From: G963663315 sp965116335
GTDB lineage: Bacteria; Pseudomonadota; Gammaproteobacteria; Arenicellales; Poriferihabitantaceae
DNA: 64,000 nucleotides
Assembly: GCA_965116335.1 (NCBI GenBank)
Contig: OZ220677.1
Location: 1,612,001 to 1,676,000 of the forward strand
Direction of reading: 5' to 3'
This document shows positions 1-12,098 of the stretch, piece by piece. Both the position numbers and the translations under genes were made by a program. Position 1 is the stretch's first letter. The number at the start of each line of letters is the position of its first letter. The notes beneath the pieces are model-generated. The model searched no databases. It was not told where the DNA came from and was given only the letters and a program-made list of their open reading frames with translations.

Positions 1-375
1 TTGGTTGGCGGGAGTTATCTGACCACTGAATCTGATTTCACCGGAACCGAGCGCCCGGCCATGCCCCTTACCGCCTCTCCACCCCAGGGAAAAGCCGACC
101 AGCTGCCATAGCGCGTCCAGGCCAAGACACCCTGGCATGACCGGATCTCCCTCGAAATGACAGTTAAAAAACCACAAATCCGGGGCAATATCCAGCTCGG
201 CAATCACACACCCCTTGCCGAATTTGCCGCCGTCTTCATCAATATGAGTGATGCGATCAAACATCAACATATTCGGCAGAGGCAGCTGTGCGTTACCCGC
301 ACCAAACAGCTTACCATGACCACAGTTCAGTAGTTCTTGCTTGCTGTACCGGCTCTTGTTAAGGCTCGAATTCAT
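1..375 (-). CDS. fabA: 3-hydroxydecanoyl-ACP dehydratase/isomerase FabA (partial, 3' end outside window)
   Basis: The first 125 codons are present, read from an ATG at 375; the C-terminal end lies beyond base 1. FabA dehydrates 3-hydroxyacyl-ACP and isomerises the C10 intermediate, the branch point for unsaturated fatty acids in gammaproteobacteria. The segment shows the family pattern LPLPNMLMFDR, then DLWFFNCHFEGDPVMPGCLG, with the catalytic His at residue 73 and Asp at 87, equivalent to the known His/Asp pair of E. coli FabA. It starts only 7 bases after the end of valS on the same strand, so it is probably cotranscribed. FabZ lacks this exact motif, so the call is firm despite the truncation. 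Confidence 0.95.
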   Translation of the reverse strand, partial: MNSSLNKSRYSKQELLNCGHGKLFGAGNAQLPLPNMLMFDRITHIDEDGGKFGKGCVIAELDIAPDLWFFNCHFEGDPVMPGCLGLDALWQLVGFSLGWRGGKGHGRALGSGEIRFSGQITPANQ

Positions 376-382
376 GGTATTT

Positions 383-3258
<2,876 letters not shown>

Positions 3259-3262
<4 letters not shown>

Positions 3263-3717
3263 GTGGTTGATGAAATCTTGCGGGTATCCGGCTTGATACC
3301 CTGGCTGAGATAACCCCGGAAACGGTCACGCGCCGCCTGCTTGTCTACCGGGTCCGAGCAAACCACCTCGTCAACACGGGCATATTGATGCGGTCGCGAG
3401 CCGGGTTGCTGGCACAGGTTGATGAGCATATCCACGGATTCGGTTTCGGGTGGCTGGTCGATATTTTCACCCAGTTGCACCGGGTAATCCTCCCGGTCAG
3501 GGCGATCGGGCCCGGCGATGGCGTGCGGGATGAAACTGCCCTGGGAAAAGGTCCACAACATGGCGTCCAGCTGACTGCTCTGATCAGGATTCGTGGTGCG
3601 GATATTCACCTTCAAGCCCCGACTATATGCTTCGCGCACAAGACGACAGGTATAGCGCAGCTTTCCGTTGTAATCCGCATTTTCCAGGATATGGAAATTT
3701 ACCTGCTGCATTGCCAA
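3259..3717 (-). CDS. holC: DNA polymerase III chi subunit
   Basis: Chi is the clamp-loader accessory subunit that contacts single-stranded DNA-binding protein and, through psi, the polymerase III holoenzyme. The 152-aa product begins with a chi-like stretch (VNFHILENAD, then RLVREAYSRGLKVNI) and carries LDAMLWTFSQGSFIPHAI, the characteristic core of HolC, in which a conserved Trp and the following F-P-H are visible. The gene lies 7 bases after pepA and overlaps valS by 4 bases. Similarity is moderate, as usual for this fast-evolving subunit, but position between pepA and valS makes the assignment secure. Confidence 0.93.
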
Positions 3718-3724
3718 TCTGTCA

Positions 3725-5239
3725 TCATGGACCGGCTGTGCCGTCCTTGCGCTGTCTGGCGCGAGCCATCAGAAACTCGACCAGCAAGGGAACTGGCCGA
3801 CCGGTAGCGCCCTTGGGGTCTGCCGATTTCCAGGCCGTTCCCGCAACATCCAGATGGGCCCAGTCATACTTGCCCGCGAAGTGCTTCAAAAAGCAGGCCG
3901 CGGTCACGGAACCCGCGCTGCGACCGCCGATATTGGCCAAATCCGCGAAGTTGCTTTTCAGCTGCTTCGAATAATCTTCCCAAAGCGGTAACTGCCAGGC
4001 CCGGTCTCCGGCGTCTTCGCCCGCTCTCAACAACTGTTCGGCCAACGGGTCACTGTTACTGAACAATCCACTCGCGTGATGGCCCAGAGCAATAATACAG
4101 GCCCCGGTCAGGGTTGCAATATCGACCACAGCCGCCGGTTTATAGCGTTCCGCATAAGTCATCGCATCACACAGAATCAGACGACCTTCGGCATCGGTAT
4201 TGAGTATTTCTATGGTAGTGCCGGACATACTCGTGACAATATCGCCCGGTTTGTTGGCAGCGCCGTCAGGCAGGTTTTCGCTGCTCGGCACAATTCCGAC
4301 CACATTGATTGGCAATTCCATCTCCGACACGGCGATCAGCGCACCGAATACACTGGCGCCACCACACATATCGTACTTCATTTCATCCATAGCGCCAGCC
4401 GGTTTGATCGATATTCCTCCGGCGTCGAAAGTCAGTCCCTTACCGATCAGAACCACCGGGTTATCCTCAGAGTCTCCCCCCCGGTACTCCATCACAATCA
4501 ATTTCGCCGGTTCGCGGCTGCCTCTGGATACCGACAGCAGCGACCCCATTTTCAATCGCTTCATTTGTGCTTCGTCGAGCACGGTGGTTTTGATTTCATG
4601 GGTTTTCTGTAACGCTTTCGCCTGTCGGGCCAGATACCCGGGAGTACATATATTACCGGGCAGATCCGATATCGTCCGGCAATAACGAACGCCATTAGCC
4701 AGCGCGGCGCCCTCGACAACCCCTTGTTTCGCCGCCGCCAACGCCGCCCGGTCGGCGATAATATTCACTTTCTTCAATGCGCGTGCCTTGTTCTTCACGC
4801 TTTTTGTTTTATCATAGCGGTAGAGTGACGCATCAATCGCCTCAACCATACTCCTGACCTGGCGGGTCACATCCGCATCATCACCGACCGTATCGAGCAA
4901 GGCCAGATCTACGGTTTTGATATTGCTATTGTCCAGTTGCCGGACGGCCGCAACCACCACCTGACGCATGATCTGGCTGGCCACCTCGCCCTTCTTGCCA
5001 AGACCGAGCAGCAGTATCCTTTTGGCGTTGATTTCCCGCGGCTCATGCACCATCAGTATGGAGCCGGGTTTGCCCGACAGGTCGTCCCGGGCAAGCAGTT
5101 TGCTGAGCTGTTTGCCGGTCGCCTGGTCGAGAACCCTGGCAGAAGGCGACAATACAGGCTTGCCCGCATCAAAAACACCTGCAACAATGCAGGGTGACGG
5201 TTGCCTGGTCAGGTTCAGAGTCTTCGCAGAGAAATCCAT
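3725..5239 (-). CDS. pepA: Leucyl aminopeptidase PepA (M17)
   Basis: Cytosolic dizinc aminopeptidase of family M17; in E. coli the homologue also acts as a DNA-binding protein in cer/Xer recombination and carAB control. The protein is 504 aa, the usual size. The M17 signature NTDAEGRL is present, as is the metal and substrate site GKGLTFDAGGISIKP followed by MKYDMCGGA, giving the expected Lys, Asp, Asp and Glu ligands. The start ATG at 5239 faces lptF across a 75-base divergent spacer. It is the first gene of the pepA-holC-valS-fabA group. Confidence 0.97.
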   Translation of the reverse strand: MDFSAKTLNLTRQPSPCIVAGVFDAGKPVLSPSARVLDQATGKQLSKLLARDDLSGKPGSILMVHEPREINAKRILLLGLGKKGEVASQIMRQVVVAAVRQLDNSNIKTVDLALLDTVGDDADVTRQVRSMVEAIDASLYRYDKTKSVKNKARALKKVNIIADRAALAAAKQGVVEGAALANGVRYCRTISDLPGNICTPGYLARQAKALQKTHEIKTTVLDEAQMKRLKMGSLLSVSRGSREPAKLIVMEYRGGDSEDNPVVLIGKGLTFDAGGISIKPAGAMDEMKYDMCGGASVFGALIAVSEMELPINVVGIVPSSENLPDGAANKPGDIVTSMSGTTIEILNTDAEGRLILCDAMTYAERYKPAAVVDIATLTGACIIALGHHASGLFSNSDPLAEQLLRAGEDAGDRAWQLPLWEDYSKQLKSNFADLANIGGRSAGSVTAACFLKHFAGKYDWAHLDVAGTAWKSADPKGATGRPVPLLVEFLMARARQRKDGTAGP

Positions 5240-5259
5240 ATTAACGTCTCGGTTGATAT

Positions 5260-5308
5260 TACGTAGAATAGAGCGGTCTATTGATCAACATGATTCTATC
5301 ATTATAAA
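5260..5308. promoter_or_regulatory. Divergent promoter region between pepA and lptF
   Basis: For lptF, TTGATC at 5281-5286 and TATAAA at 5303-5308 are separated by 16 bases. The palindrome TTGATCAA at 5281-5288 gives a -35-like element on both strands. The minus-strand element has a weaker -10 candidate, TACGTA, at 5260-5265 with 17-base spacing toward pepA. The lptF -10 box ends 6 bases before the lptF ATG, which would make that transcript leaderless or nearly so. These are consensus matches by eye only. Confidence 0.4.
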
Positions 5309-5314
5309 ACCCGC

Positions 5315-6409
5315 ATGATTATCCATCGGGCCTTCGTCCGCGAGGTTTTGCAGACCTGCGCCGGGGTTGCCACCATCCTGATTTCGATATTTTTCGTCGT
5401 CCGTCTCGTTGGCCTGCTGGATCAGGCCGCCGAGGGAAGCATTGCCATGGACAGGGTTCTGATTCTGTTGTTGCTTAAATTAATCACTTATCTCGACCTG
5501 ATTGTACCACTGGTAATCTATATTTCCACCTTGCTGGTCATGGGTCGATGGATTCGCGATAACGAACTCACTGTGATCCATGCTTGCGGGGGCGGTATCA
5601 ACATATTCCTGCGTCCGGTCGTCGTGTTGTTTGCAATCGTGGGTTCCCTGGTGGCCGTGTTATCACTCTATCTCTCGCCGCTGGCGGATAAAACCGTGCG
5701 TGTGCTGGAGTTCACCGACAAAAACCGTTCAGATATAACGGCTATTGTGCCTGGAGTATTTACCGAAACCAGGCGGGGTAACGGGATTTATTTCGTGGAG
5801 AGCCACAACCCGGAAACCGGCGAACTCAGCAATATCTTCATCTATACCTCCAGTGAAAATCAGGACGATGTGGTGGTGGCGACAACCGGGCACAGAACCA
5901 CAGACGAGCAAACCAATGCTGACTTTCTGGTGCTTGACGGGGGCTCGCGATACAGCGTCGCCGCCGGGGACAACCAATATACATTGCTGGATTTCGAGTC
6001 TTATTCCCTGCGCCTGAAATCCCGGCCAAACGCCAGTCACATTGGTTTGCCGGTCAAGGCTCGCCCCGTGACCACCCTGATTGAACAATCGGGACGTCAA
6101 CGGGCGGCTGCGGGTGAACTCCACTTTCGATTCGCAAAAATTATCATGCTACCGATTTTAATGATTTTTGCTCTTTGCTTTTCAAGCCGAACCTACAGAA
6201 AAAAGCGATTCCCCGGAATGATTCCGGCATTACTGGTCTACTTTGCATACTTCAACACAATGGGGGCGGGAGTTGCACTGATACAGCGCGGAGCGTTGCA
6301 TCCGCATCTTTCCCTGTGGGCTATTCACCTCCTGTTCCTGATTGGCGCCGTTTACTTGTTCAGAAGGCGCAGCCGCAACCTGAGACTGCTGCCGGGACTG
6401 ACCGCCTGA
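5315..6409 (+). CDS. lptF: LPS export ABC permease LptF
   Basis: Inner-membrane permease of the LptB2FG complex that extracts lipopolysaccharide from the inner membrane and drives it along the Lpt bridge. The 364-aa protein has the family layout: three N-terminal membrane helices (roughly residues 14-35, 50-75 and 95-120), a periplasmic beta-jellyroll domain in the middle, and three C-terminal helices. Typical features include the opening MIIHRAFVRE and HACGG near residue 90. No Shine-Dalgarno sequence is visible before ATG 5315. It overlaps lptG by one base (TGATG), so the two are translated together. Confidence 0.95.
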   Translation: MIIHRAFVREVLQTCAGVATILISIFFVVRLVGLLDQAAEGSIAMDRVLILLLLKLITYLDLIVPLVIYISTLLVMGRWIRDNELTVIHACGGGINIFLRPVVVLFAIVGSLVAVLSLYLSPLADKTVRVLEFTDKNRSDITAIVPGVFTETRRGNGIYFVESHNPETGELSNIFIYTSSENQDDVVVATTGHRTTDEQTNADFLVLDGGSRYSVAAGDNQYTLLDFESYSLRLKSRPNASHIGLPVKARPVTTLIEQSGRQRAAAGELHFRFAKIIMLPILMIFALCFSSRTYRKKRFPGMIPALLVYFAYFNTMGAGVALIQRGALHPHLSLWAIHLLFLIGAVYLFRRRSRNLRLLPGLTA

Positions 6410-7476
6410 TGTCTATTCTCAACCGCCATATCGGATTGATCATCCTGCAATATGCCCTGCTTTCCCTGCTGGTACTGGTCGGGCTGTTCACGCTGGTCAA
6501 TTCTCTGGACGAGCTTTCCAGTCTGGGGAGAGGGAATTATGACCTGAAAGCTGCTCTCATATATATCGCCCTGACCATCCCGCGCATGATTTACGAGCTA
6601 TTCCCGATGGCGGCATTGCTCGGCACAATCATCGGACTGTCCATACTGGCCAATGGTTCAGAATTGGTCGTGATGCGCGCCAGCGGGATTTCAATTTTCC
6701 AGATTACCATTACAACACTGAAAACCGGCGCATTCTTCGTGGTCGCGGCCATTCTCATCGGTGAGGCGGTTTCCCCCTGGACGGAAACCCGGGCGCAGCG
6801 GGGGCGGGCTGAAGCCATGCAACAGGACATCAAACAGCATACCGCCACCGGCCTGTGGATGCGCGACTCACAAACCTACGTGAACGTCCATGAAGTGCTG
6901 CCGGATCTGACCCTGCTGAAAATCAAATTATTTCACTTCGATGAAAACAGGAAGCTGGAACTGCTGGTTGAGGCTGGAAAGGGTGCCTTCGTCGAGGGTC
7001 AGTGGGCACTGGACGACGTTAAAACCACCCGGATTGACTCCGATTCAGGGGGAGCGGAGACTTCCACGAGTGATTCCGCCAAATGGAACTCGCGGGTTAC
7101 GCCGGAAATACTGTCCGTGTTTTTGATCAAACCGGAAGAACTCTCATTTATCCAGTTGAACCGCTATATCCAGCACCTGGATAATAACCAGCAAAAAACC
7201 GACCTCTACGAGCTTGCCTTCTGGAACAAGATCATGTTGCCGCTTGCCACGGCCATGATGGTCGTGCTGGCCATTCCGTTCGTTTTCGTGAGTGTACGCT
7301 CTGGTGGCCTGGAGAGAAATCTGTTTATCGGAATCATGCTCGGCATCGGTTTTTATGTCGTCAACAACGGCTTTGGTCACTTTGTTCTGGCCAGCAATTT
7401 GCCTCCCTTGCTGGGTGCCACCGCTCCCCTTGCGGTGTTCCTGCTCGGAGCGATTGTACTGCTCCGCAGGACTTGA
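6409..7476 (+). CDS. lptG: LPS export ABC permease LptG
   Basis: Partner permease of LptF in the LptB2FG lipopolysaccharide exporter. The start chosen is the ATG at 6409, which overlaps the lptF stop codon; a longer in-frame extension into lptF has no homology to the family. The resulting 355-aa protein begins MSILNRHIGLIIL, as LptG proteins do, and shows the paired three-helix blocks flanking a periplasmic domain. The sequence NGSELVVMRASGIS (about residue 82) is the conserved cytoplasmic coupling region of the family. Confidence 0.95.
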   Translation: MSILNRHIGLIILQYALLSLLVLVGLFTLVNSLDELSSLGRGNYDLKAALIYIALTIPRMIYELFPMAALLGTIIGLSILANGSELVVMRASGISIFQITITTLKTGAFFVVAAILIGEAVSPWTETRAQRGRAEAMQQDIKQHTATGLWMRDSQTYVNVHEVLPDLTLLKIKLFHFDENRKLELLVEAGKGAFVEGQWALDDVKTTRIDSDSGGAETSTSDSAKWNSRVTPEILSVFLIKPEELSFIQLNRYIQHLDNNQQKTDLYELAFWNKIMLPLATAMMVVLAIPFVFVSVRSGGLERNLFIGIMLGIGFYVVNNGFGHFVLASNLPPLLGATAPLAVFLLGAIVLLRRT

Positions 7477-7568
7477 CGATGCAACTGCGGAATCCACGGC
7501 CCGACTGGTTTCGATTGTTTCCTGTCGCCAATTAGGGTATGGTCAGCGCCCCGTAGTATTTCAAATAA

Positions 7569-8462
7569 ATGATGGGTATGAACAATATGAAAGTCTCTTT
7601 TATTGGTCTTGGCGTTATGGGTTATCCAATGGCCGGGCATCTGGCCAGAGCCGGTCATTCGGTTTGTGTTTATAACCGAACCACCGCAAAAGCTGAAAAG
7701 TGGGTCGCTGAATATGGCGGCACCCATGCGTTGACTCCGGCCCAGGCTGCAACAGACGCTGATTTCGTGTTTTGCTGTGTGGGTAATGATGATGACCTGC
7801 GCAGTGTGACCACCGGCACAGACGGCGCATTCAACTCAATCCGGCGCGGCGCGATCTTTATTGATCACACAACCGCCTCCGCCAATGTCGCGAGAGAGTT
7901 ATACGACCATGCCGGGGAAAATGATTTCGGCTTTCTCGATGCCCCGGTTTCCGGCGGGCAGGCAGGAGCCGAAAACGGAATATTGACGGTCATGGTTGGG
8001 GGCGATCAGGCAGTGTTCGACCGCGCTAAACCACTGATCGACTGTTTTGCGCGGGCCGCGCTGCTGATGGGAGCGGCAGGCTCCGGCCAGCTGACCAAGA
8101 TGGTCAACCAGATATGTATTGCCGGACTGGTTCAGGGGTTATCCGAGGGACTGGCTTTTGGTGTCAATGCGGGTCTGGACGGTATGAAGGTTTTCGATGT
8201 CATCTCAAAGGGCGCAGCCGGATCATGGCAAATGATCAATCGACATGAAACCATGCTCAATAACGAGTTCGAGTTCGGCTTCGCGGTTGACTGGATGAGG
8301 AAGGACCTGGGCCTGTGTATGGAAGAAGCGGAACGCAATCACTCGCAGCTACCGGTCACCCGGATTGTGGATGGCTACTACGCCGAAATCCAGGCCGCCG
8401 GCGGCAACCGCTACGACACATCCAGCCTGGTCACCCGGTTGCCGAGGAAGGATTTGGATTAA
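7569..8462 (+). CDS. Beta-hydroxyacid dehydrogenase (3-hydroxyisobutyrate dehydrogenase family)
   Basis: NAD(P)-dependent oxidoreductase of the 3-hydroxyisobutyrate/tartronate semialdehyde reductase family, 297 aa. Visible motifs in order: Rossmann glycine motif GLGVMGYPMAGHL near the N-terminus, the substrate motif DAPVSGGQAGAENG near residue 125, and GAAGSGQLTKMVNQ near residue 176, whose Lys is the catalytic residue in the family. The first ATG is at 7569, but ATG 7587 (giving MKVSFIG) is the more usual family start and equally possible. Its substrate cannot be read from sequence. It converges on the TRAP transporter genes and may act on a product of the neighbouring catabolic island. Confidence 0.88.
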   Translation: MMGMNNMKVSFIGLGVMGYPMAGHLARAGHSVCVYNRTTAKAEKWVAEYGGTHALTPAQAATDADFVFCCVGNDDDLRSVTTGTDGAFNSIRRGAIFIDHTTASANVARELYDHAGENDFGFLDAPVSGGQAGAENGILTVMVGGDQAVFDRAKPLIDCFARAALLMGAAGSGQLTKMVNQICIAGLVQGLSEGLAFGVNAGLDGMKVFDVISKGAAGSWQMINRHETMLNNEFEFGFAVDWMRKDLGLCMEEAERNHSQLPVTRIVDGYYAEIQAAGGNRYDTSSLVTRLPRKDLD

Positions 8463-8523
8463 TCAGGGAAGGGCAGTCCATCGCCTGTATGACGGACTCC
8501 CCTGTAATCCGGTCGGATTGCCC
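8463..8523. other. Short convergent intergenic region with an imperfect hairpin
   Basis: The 61 bases between the dehydrogenase stop and the dctM stop contain GGGCAGTCC and GGACTCCCC, which pair with one mismatch around a loop of about 14 bases. There is no run of T on either side, so I do not call it an intrinsic terminator. It may still insulate the convergent transcripts. Confidence 0.25.
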
Positions 8524-9786
8524 CTATTCAATCAGTGTCGTTACTAGCCAGGGCTGCCAGCTCAGGAGCACGAGCACAGCCAGTGTGGCGGCAAGGAATG
8601 GCAATAGCGACCGGAAAAGAGCTCCGGGTTTGACCCCGGTCATTGCTGTGGTGACAAACAACCCGGCACCGACTGGCGGGGTGAGCAAGCCCAGAACCAG
8701 ATTGATGCAGATGACCACGCCGAAATGAAATGGATCGATGCCGTAGCTCTGCTGTGCAATCGGCAACAGGATCGGGACCACCAGAATAAGTGCAGCGATG
8801 CCATCCAGAACCATACCGACAAACAACAAGCTCAGATTGACCAAAAGCAGAAAAACCAGTGGGTCTTTCGTCAGGGCGACCAGTTGTAACGCAAGGTTTT
8901 GCGGAACCTGCTCATAAATGATTATCCAGCCAAACAAATTGGCTGCTGCCACAATGAACACAACGATTGATGTGTTGATCGCGGTACGCAACAAAATTGT
9001 GGATATTCGCGATATTTTAAGTTCCCGATAGACGAATTTCCCCAGAATGAATGCGGCCACGGATGCAACTGCGGCGGATTCAGTCGGTGTCGCGATACCA
9101 GCCAGAATGCCGCCCACAATGACCAGCGGAATAAGCAGGGTGGGTACGCCCATTACAAGTGCCACGCGTTTCTTTTTCCAGGGCACCGTCTCTCCTGTGG
9201 GGAAGTCGGATTTCATGCCGATAAAAGCGATTACCAGAAAAAAGCCAAATGCCATGAGCAAGCCGGGGATGATGCCGGCAATAAACAAATCGCCAATGGC
9301 AATCTGGGCGAGTACACCGTAAATCACGAACAACATGGACGGTGGAATGATCGGTGACAGGAGACCACCGGCCGCTGTGGTCGCCGCAGCGAAAGAACGG
9401 TCATATCCCTTGCGTTCCATTTCTGGAACCATCGCCCTCGACATGATGGCGATCTGGGCGGCGGCCGAACCGATGATTGATGCCATCATCATATTAACCA
9501 GCAGGTTTATGTAGGCCAACCCACCCTTCACACGCCCGACAAACACGCCTGCAAATTCAATCAGACGTCGTGTGATGCCACCCTCGTTCATCAGCTCGCC
9601 CGCCAGCATAAACAACGGAATCGCCAGCAGTCCATATTTTTCCACCCCGGAAAACAACTGTTGCGTGTATGACTGCAACAGAACAGTTTGACCGGAATAT
9701 AAAATGTAAAACAGGGCGGAGATTGCCAAAACCAGCGCGATCGGGACACCGGCCAGGAGCAGGACAAGAAAAACCGAGGGAACCAT
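8524..9786 (-). CDS. dctM: TRAP transporter large permease (DctM)
   Basis: The 12-helix membrane subunit of a tripartite ATP-independent periplasmic transporter, which couples ion flow to uptake of a carboxylate-type solute captured by DctP. The 420-aa product is almost entirely hydrophobic, with the family motifs GLLAIPLFMLAGELMNEGGI near residue 50 and AAATTAAGGLLSPIIPPS near residue 120. I set the start at ATG 9786 because the longer in-frame extension overlaps dctQ and is not membrane-like; this leaves a 2-base gap after the dctQ stop. It is the third gene of dctP-dctQ-dctM. Confidence 0.94.
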   Translation of the reverse strand: MVPSVFLVLLLAGVPIALVLAISALFYILYSGQTVLLQSYTQQLFSGVEKYGLLAIPLFMLAGELMNEGGITRRLIEFAGVFVGRVKGGLAYINLLVNMMMASIIGSAAAQIAIMSRAMVPEMERKGYDRSFAAATTAAGGLLSPIIPPSMLFVIYGVLAQIAIGDLFIAGIIPGLLMAFGFFLVIAFIGMKSDFPTGETVPWKKKRVALVMGVPTLLIPLVIVGGILAGIATPTESAAVASVAAFILGKFVYRELKISRISTILLRTAINTSIVVFIVAAANLFGWIIIYEQVPQNLALQLVALTKDPLVFLLLVNLSLLFVGMVLDGIAALILVVPILLPIAQQSYGIDPFHFGVVICINLVLGLLTPPVGAGLFVTTAMTGVKPGALFRSLLPFLAATLAVLVLLSWQPWLVTTLIE

Positions 9787-9788
9787 CT

Positions 9789-10346
9789 TTATTCGATCTC
9801 CGGAACAACAATGCCATGACCGGATAATCTTTCCAACAGATTGACACCTGAATGAATGGTCATGGTTATTGCCGCGAAGGGCATGATCAGCCACACCAGA
9901 AACTTTGGAATACCAATCGTGTTAGTCGGCTCCTGATAGATGAAATTAAAGAATTTTGCCGAGAATTCCCGAGTGTCAAACCCAACGGCTGCCAATTTCA
10001 GCGGCTCGAACCAGATCCAGCACAACACAACGAGAATGATTGAAAAAAGGAGAATGACCACATCCACTGCAATCTTGAGAGGGCGGACGACTCGTTCGCT
10101 CAGGCAGGTCTCCGCGAGCGTCACCGCGATGCCTTTTCGCAGTCGGATTTTGACCGATGCCCCCACCATCATCATCCAGATCATGGCATAGATTGCCAAC
10201 TCGTCGACCCAGAAAATCGACATGCTGAGAGATCGGGTTACGACATTCAGCAGGATCAGTCCGGTTACCGATCCAGCCAAAGCAATCAGCAGATATTTTT
10301 CAATTCGCAGAGTGACCGACGAAACCGTTTGGATATATGACAGCAT
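9789..10346 (-). CDS. dctQ: TRAP transporter small permease (DctQ)
   Basis: The four-helix small membrane subunit that joins DctM in the TRAP permease. Helices are visible at about residues 18-40, 47-65, 85-110 and 140-160 of the 185-aa product, with the family pattern SIFWVDELAIYAMIWMMMVGAS. I chose ATG 10346 because GGGGGA lies just upstream as a ribosome-binding site. An in-frame ATG at 10412 would add 22 hydrophilic residues and is an alternative. It lies between dctP and dctM with almost no spacing. Confidence 0.9.
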   Translation of the reverse strand: MLSYIQTVSSVTLRIEKYLLIALAGSVTGLILLNVVTRSLSMSIFWVDELAIYAMIWMMMVGASVKIRLRKGIAVTLAETCLSERVVRPLKIAVDVVILLFSIILVVLCWIWFEPLKLAAVGFDTREFSAKFFNFIYQEPTNTIGIPKFLVWLIMPFAAITMTIHSGVNLLERLSGHGIVVPEIE

Positions 10347-10424
10347 TCGATTCCCCCAAACAGAAGGGCCATCCAGAGCAGCACCCGGATGGTCATCGGA
10401 TTTCATCTGCATCAGAGAGTATCC

Positions 10425-11405
10425 CTATTTTGCGGCCTCATCTCTCAGTGCTTGCACGGCGGCAGTCTTCTTATCCCAGACTTCGTTCCATTTCTCAATG
10501 GTATCCCCGAAAAATTCCGGCCCGGCCATCAGGATGGGAACGCCCGTCTTTTTAACCTCCTCAAGGAATGTCGGTTCCCCGGCAACGTATACGTCAATCG
10601 TCGAATCAACGTGTTTGGCCATCAATTCCGCGATGCTGGCACGATCCGCTTCACTCAGACCCGCCCACACTTTAGCGGAGACCAGCCCCACCATAGGAAA
10701 CATCATGTGATTGGAGACAACCACGGCTTTCGAATGCTCCCAATACTTCAGCTTCCAGATCAACTCCAGATCCATGTCGATTGCATCCACCTGGCCGTTC
10801 GCCATCGCGTCATACACCGCCGGAAGCGGCATTGGGGTTGGCGCGGCTCCCAGAAAATTGTAGAAGTCCTTGATCGGCTCGAAAGGGGTAATCCTGATCT
10901 TCTTGCCGACAAGGTCACCCGCAGAACCGGCGCTGTCGCGTGAAGCAATCTGACGCAATCCGGCTGAACCGTAACCTATACCCACCACTCCGACCTTGCC
11001 AGGAAGCTGGTCCAAAAGTTTTTTCGCCGTATCACTACGGAGAATTCTTGCCGCAGTGTCCATATCCTGAACCAGATAAGGCGCATAAAATGCACCCAGG
11101 TCAACCACTCGATTGGAAACTTCGGCGACAGTCAAAAAAGCCATATCCAGAGCACCCGTCTGCAACTGCTGTAACATCTGGGCTTCATTACCCAGTTGTC
11201 GTGACGGGAATACCTGGACAGAATGTTCCCCGTTGCTTGCCTCGGCAAGCTCTTCCCCAAAGGCTTCGGCGGCCTTGGTCCACACATGGGGCGGTGGCGT
11301 TATCAAGCCCAGGCGAAACTCTGCGGCATGTACTGACGCAATTGCTGTAACCGCGATTGCGGTCGTTGAAAAAAATCTGACTGCGATTCTTGCGATTCTA
11401 TTCAT
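10425..11405 (-). CDS. dctP: TRAP transporter substrate-binding protein (DctP)
   Basis: Periplasmic solute receptor of the TRAP transporter, 326 aa. The start at ATG 11405 is supported by TTAGGAG a short distance upstream and by a clear Sec signal peptide whose likely cleavage follows VHA at residue 27. The mature protein has the DctP fold markers, including LGNEAQMLQQLQTGALDMAFLT and GKKIRITPFEPIKDFYNFLGA, where the conserved Arg normally binds the ligand carboxylate. The ligand is therefore probably an organic acid, in this context possibly an aromatic or amino acid-derived one (inference). It lies 52 bases after the dioxygenase gene on the same strand. Confidence 0.93.
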   Translation of the reverse strand: MNRIARIAVRFFSTTAIAVTAIASVHAAEFRLGLITPPPHVWTKAAEAFGEELAEASNGEHSVQVFPSRQLGNEAQMLQQLQTGALDMAFLTVAEVSNRVVDLGAFYAPYLVQDMDTAARILRSDTAKKLLDQLPGKVGVVGIGYGSAGLRQIASRDSAGSAGDLVGKKIRITPFEPIKDFYNFLGAAPTPMPLPAVYDAMANGQVDAIDMDLELIWKLKYWEHSKAVVVSNHMMFPMVGLVSAKVWAGLSEADRASIAELMAKHVDSTIDVYVAGEPTFLEEVKKTGVPILMAGPEFFGDTIEKWNEVWDKKTAAVQALRDEAAK

Positions 11406-11457
11406 CACTATTTCTCCTAACTGAGTTTTTGGTTGGTTATTGCCACTATGCTCATCC

Positions 11458-12012
11458 TCAAATGCTGACCCAGCCTTCTGGCGGCTCTTTGCCCGGATGA
11501 ACGACACCGCAGTGGCCGCAGGTTCTGTGTTCCCGGCTGCCATAAAATGCCGAAAACAAGGGCGGCAGATCTTTCACGATATCGGTAACTGTCACCTCGA
11601 CCCGGTGAACCTTGTCGCCACAGTTGAAACAGAACCATTCAAAGCCGTCTCGATCATCTTCCCTTCGGGTGCCTTCGACCACCAATCCGACCGAGCCTTC
11701 TATCGGGCGTTGTGGCGAATGGCGGGTATGCGGCGGTAGAAGAAATACTTCACCTTCACGGATCGGGATGTCAAAAATCTGTCCGTTCTCCGCAATCTTG
11801 AGAACCATGTCGCCTTTCATCTGGTAGAAAAATTCCTCCACCGGATCATCGTGGAAATCAACCCGCATATTGGGGCCACCCACAATCATCACCACCATGC
11901 CGGTTTGCTGGTCAAACAATTGTTTGTTGCTCACCGGGGGCTGCAAAAAATGTCGGTTGTCGTCAATCCAGGCCTGAAAATTAAAGGGCTTGAATCCAGA
12001 ATGCACATTCAT
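11458..12012 (-). CDS. nbaC: 3-hydroxyanthranilate 3,4-dioxygenase
   Basis: Iron(II) extradiol dioxygenase that opens the ring of 3-hydroxyanthranilate to 2-amino-3-carboxymuconate semialdehyde, a cupin-fold enzyme. In this 184-aa protein every key residue known from the Cupriavidus enzyme is present with an offset of 3: iron ligands His54, Glu60 and His98; substrate-binding Arg50, Arg102 and Glu113; and the C-terminal rubredoxin-like Cys128-x2-Cys131 and Cys165-x2-Cys168. Length is also typical of the bacterial two-metal form. It precedes dctPQM and has its own promoter. No decarboxylase for the ring-cleavage product is visible nearby, so the downstream route is open; spontaneous closure to quinolinate is one possibility. 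Confidence 0.94.
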   Translation of the reverse strand: MNVHSGFKPFNFQAWIDDNRHFLQPPVSNKQLFDQQTGMVVMIVGGPNMRVDFHDDPVEEFFYQMKGDMVLKIAENGQIFDIPIREGEVFLLPPHTRHSPQRPIEGSVGLVVEGTRREDDRDGFEWFCFNCGDKVHRVEVTVTDIVKDLPPLFSAFYGSREHRTCGHCGVVHPGKEPPEGWVSI

Positions 12013-12098
12013 CAGTATGATACTCCGTTAGCCGATCATCAGCACGCATAGTAGCACGCAGGGTCTCGTTTTGGCTTTGATGGTACTTGTTCCATATC

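Noticed and set aside
6175..6408. N-terminal extension of lptG reaching into lptF
   Set aside because: It reads through lptF in another frame and has no LptG similarity; ATG 6409 gives the canonical N-terminus.
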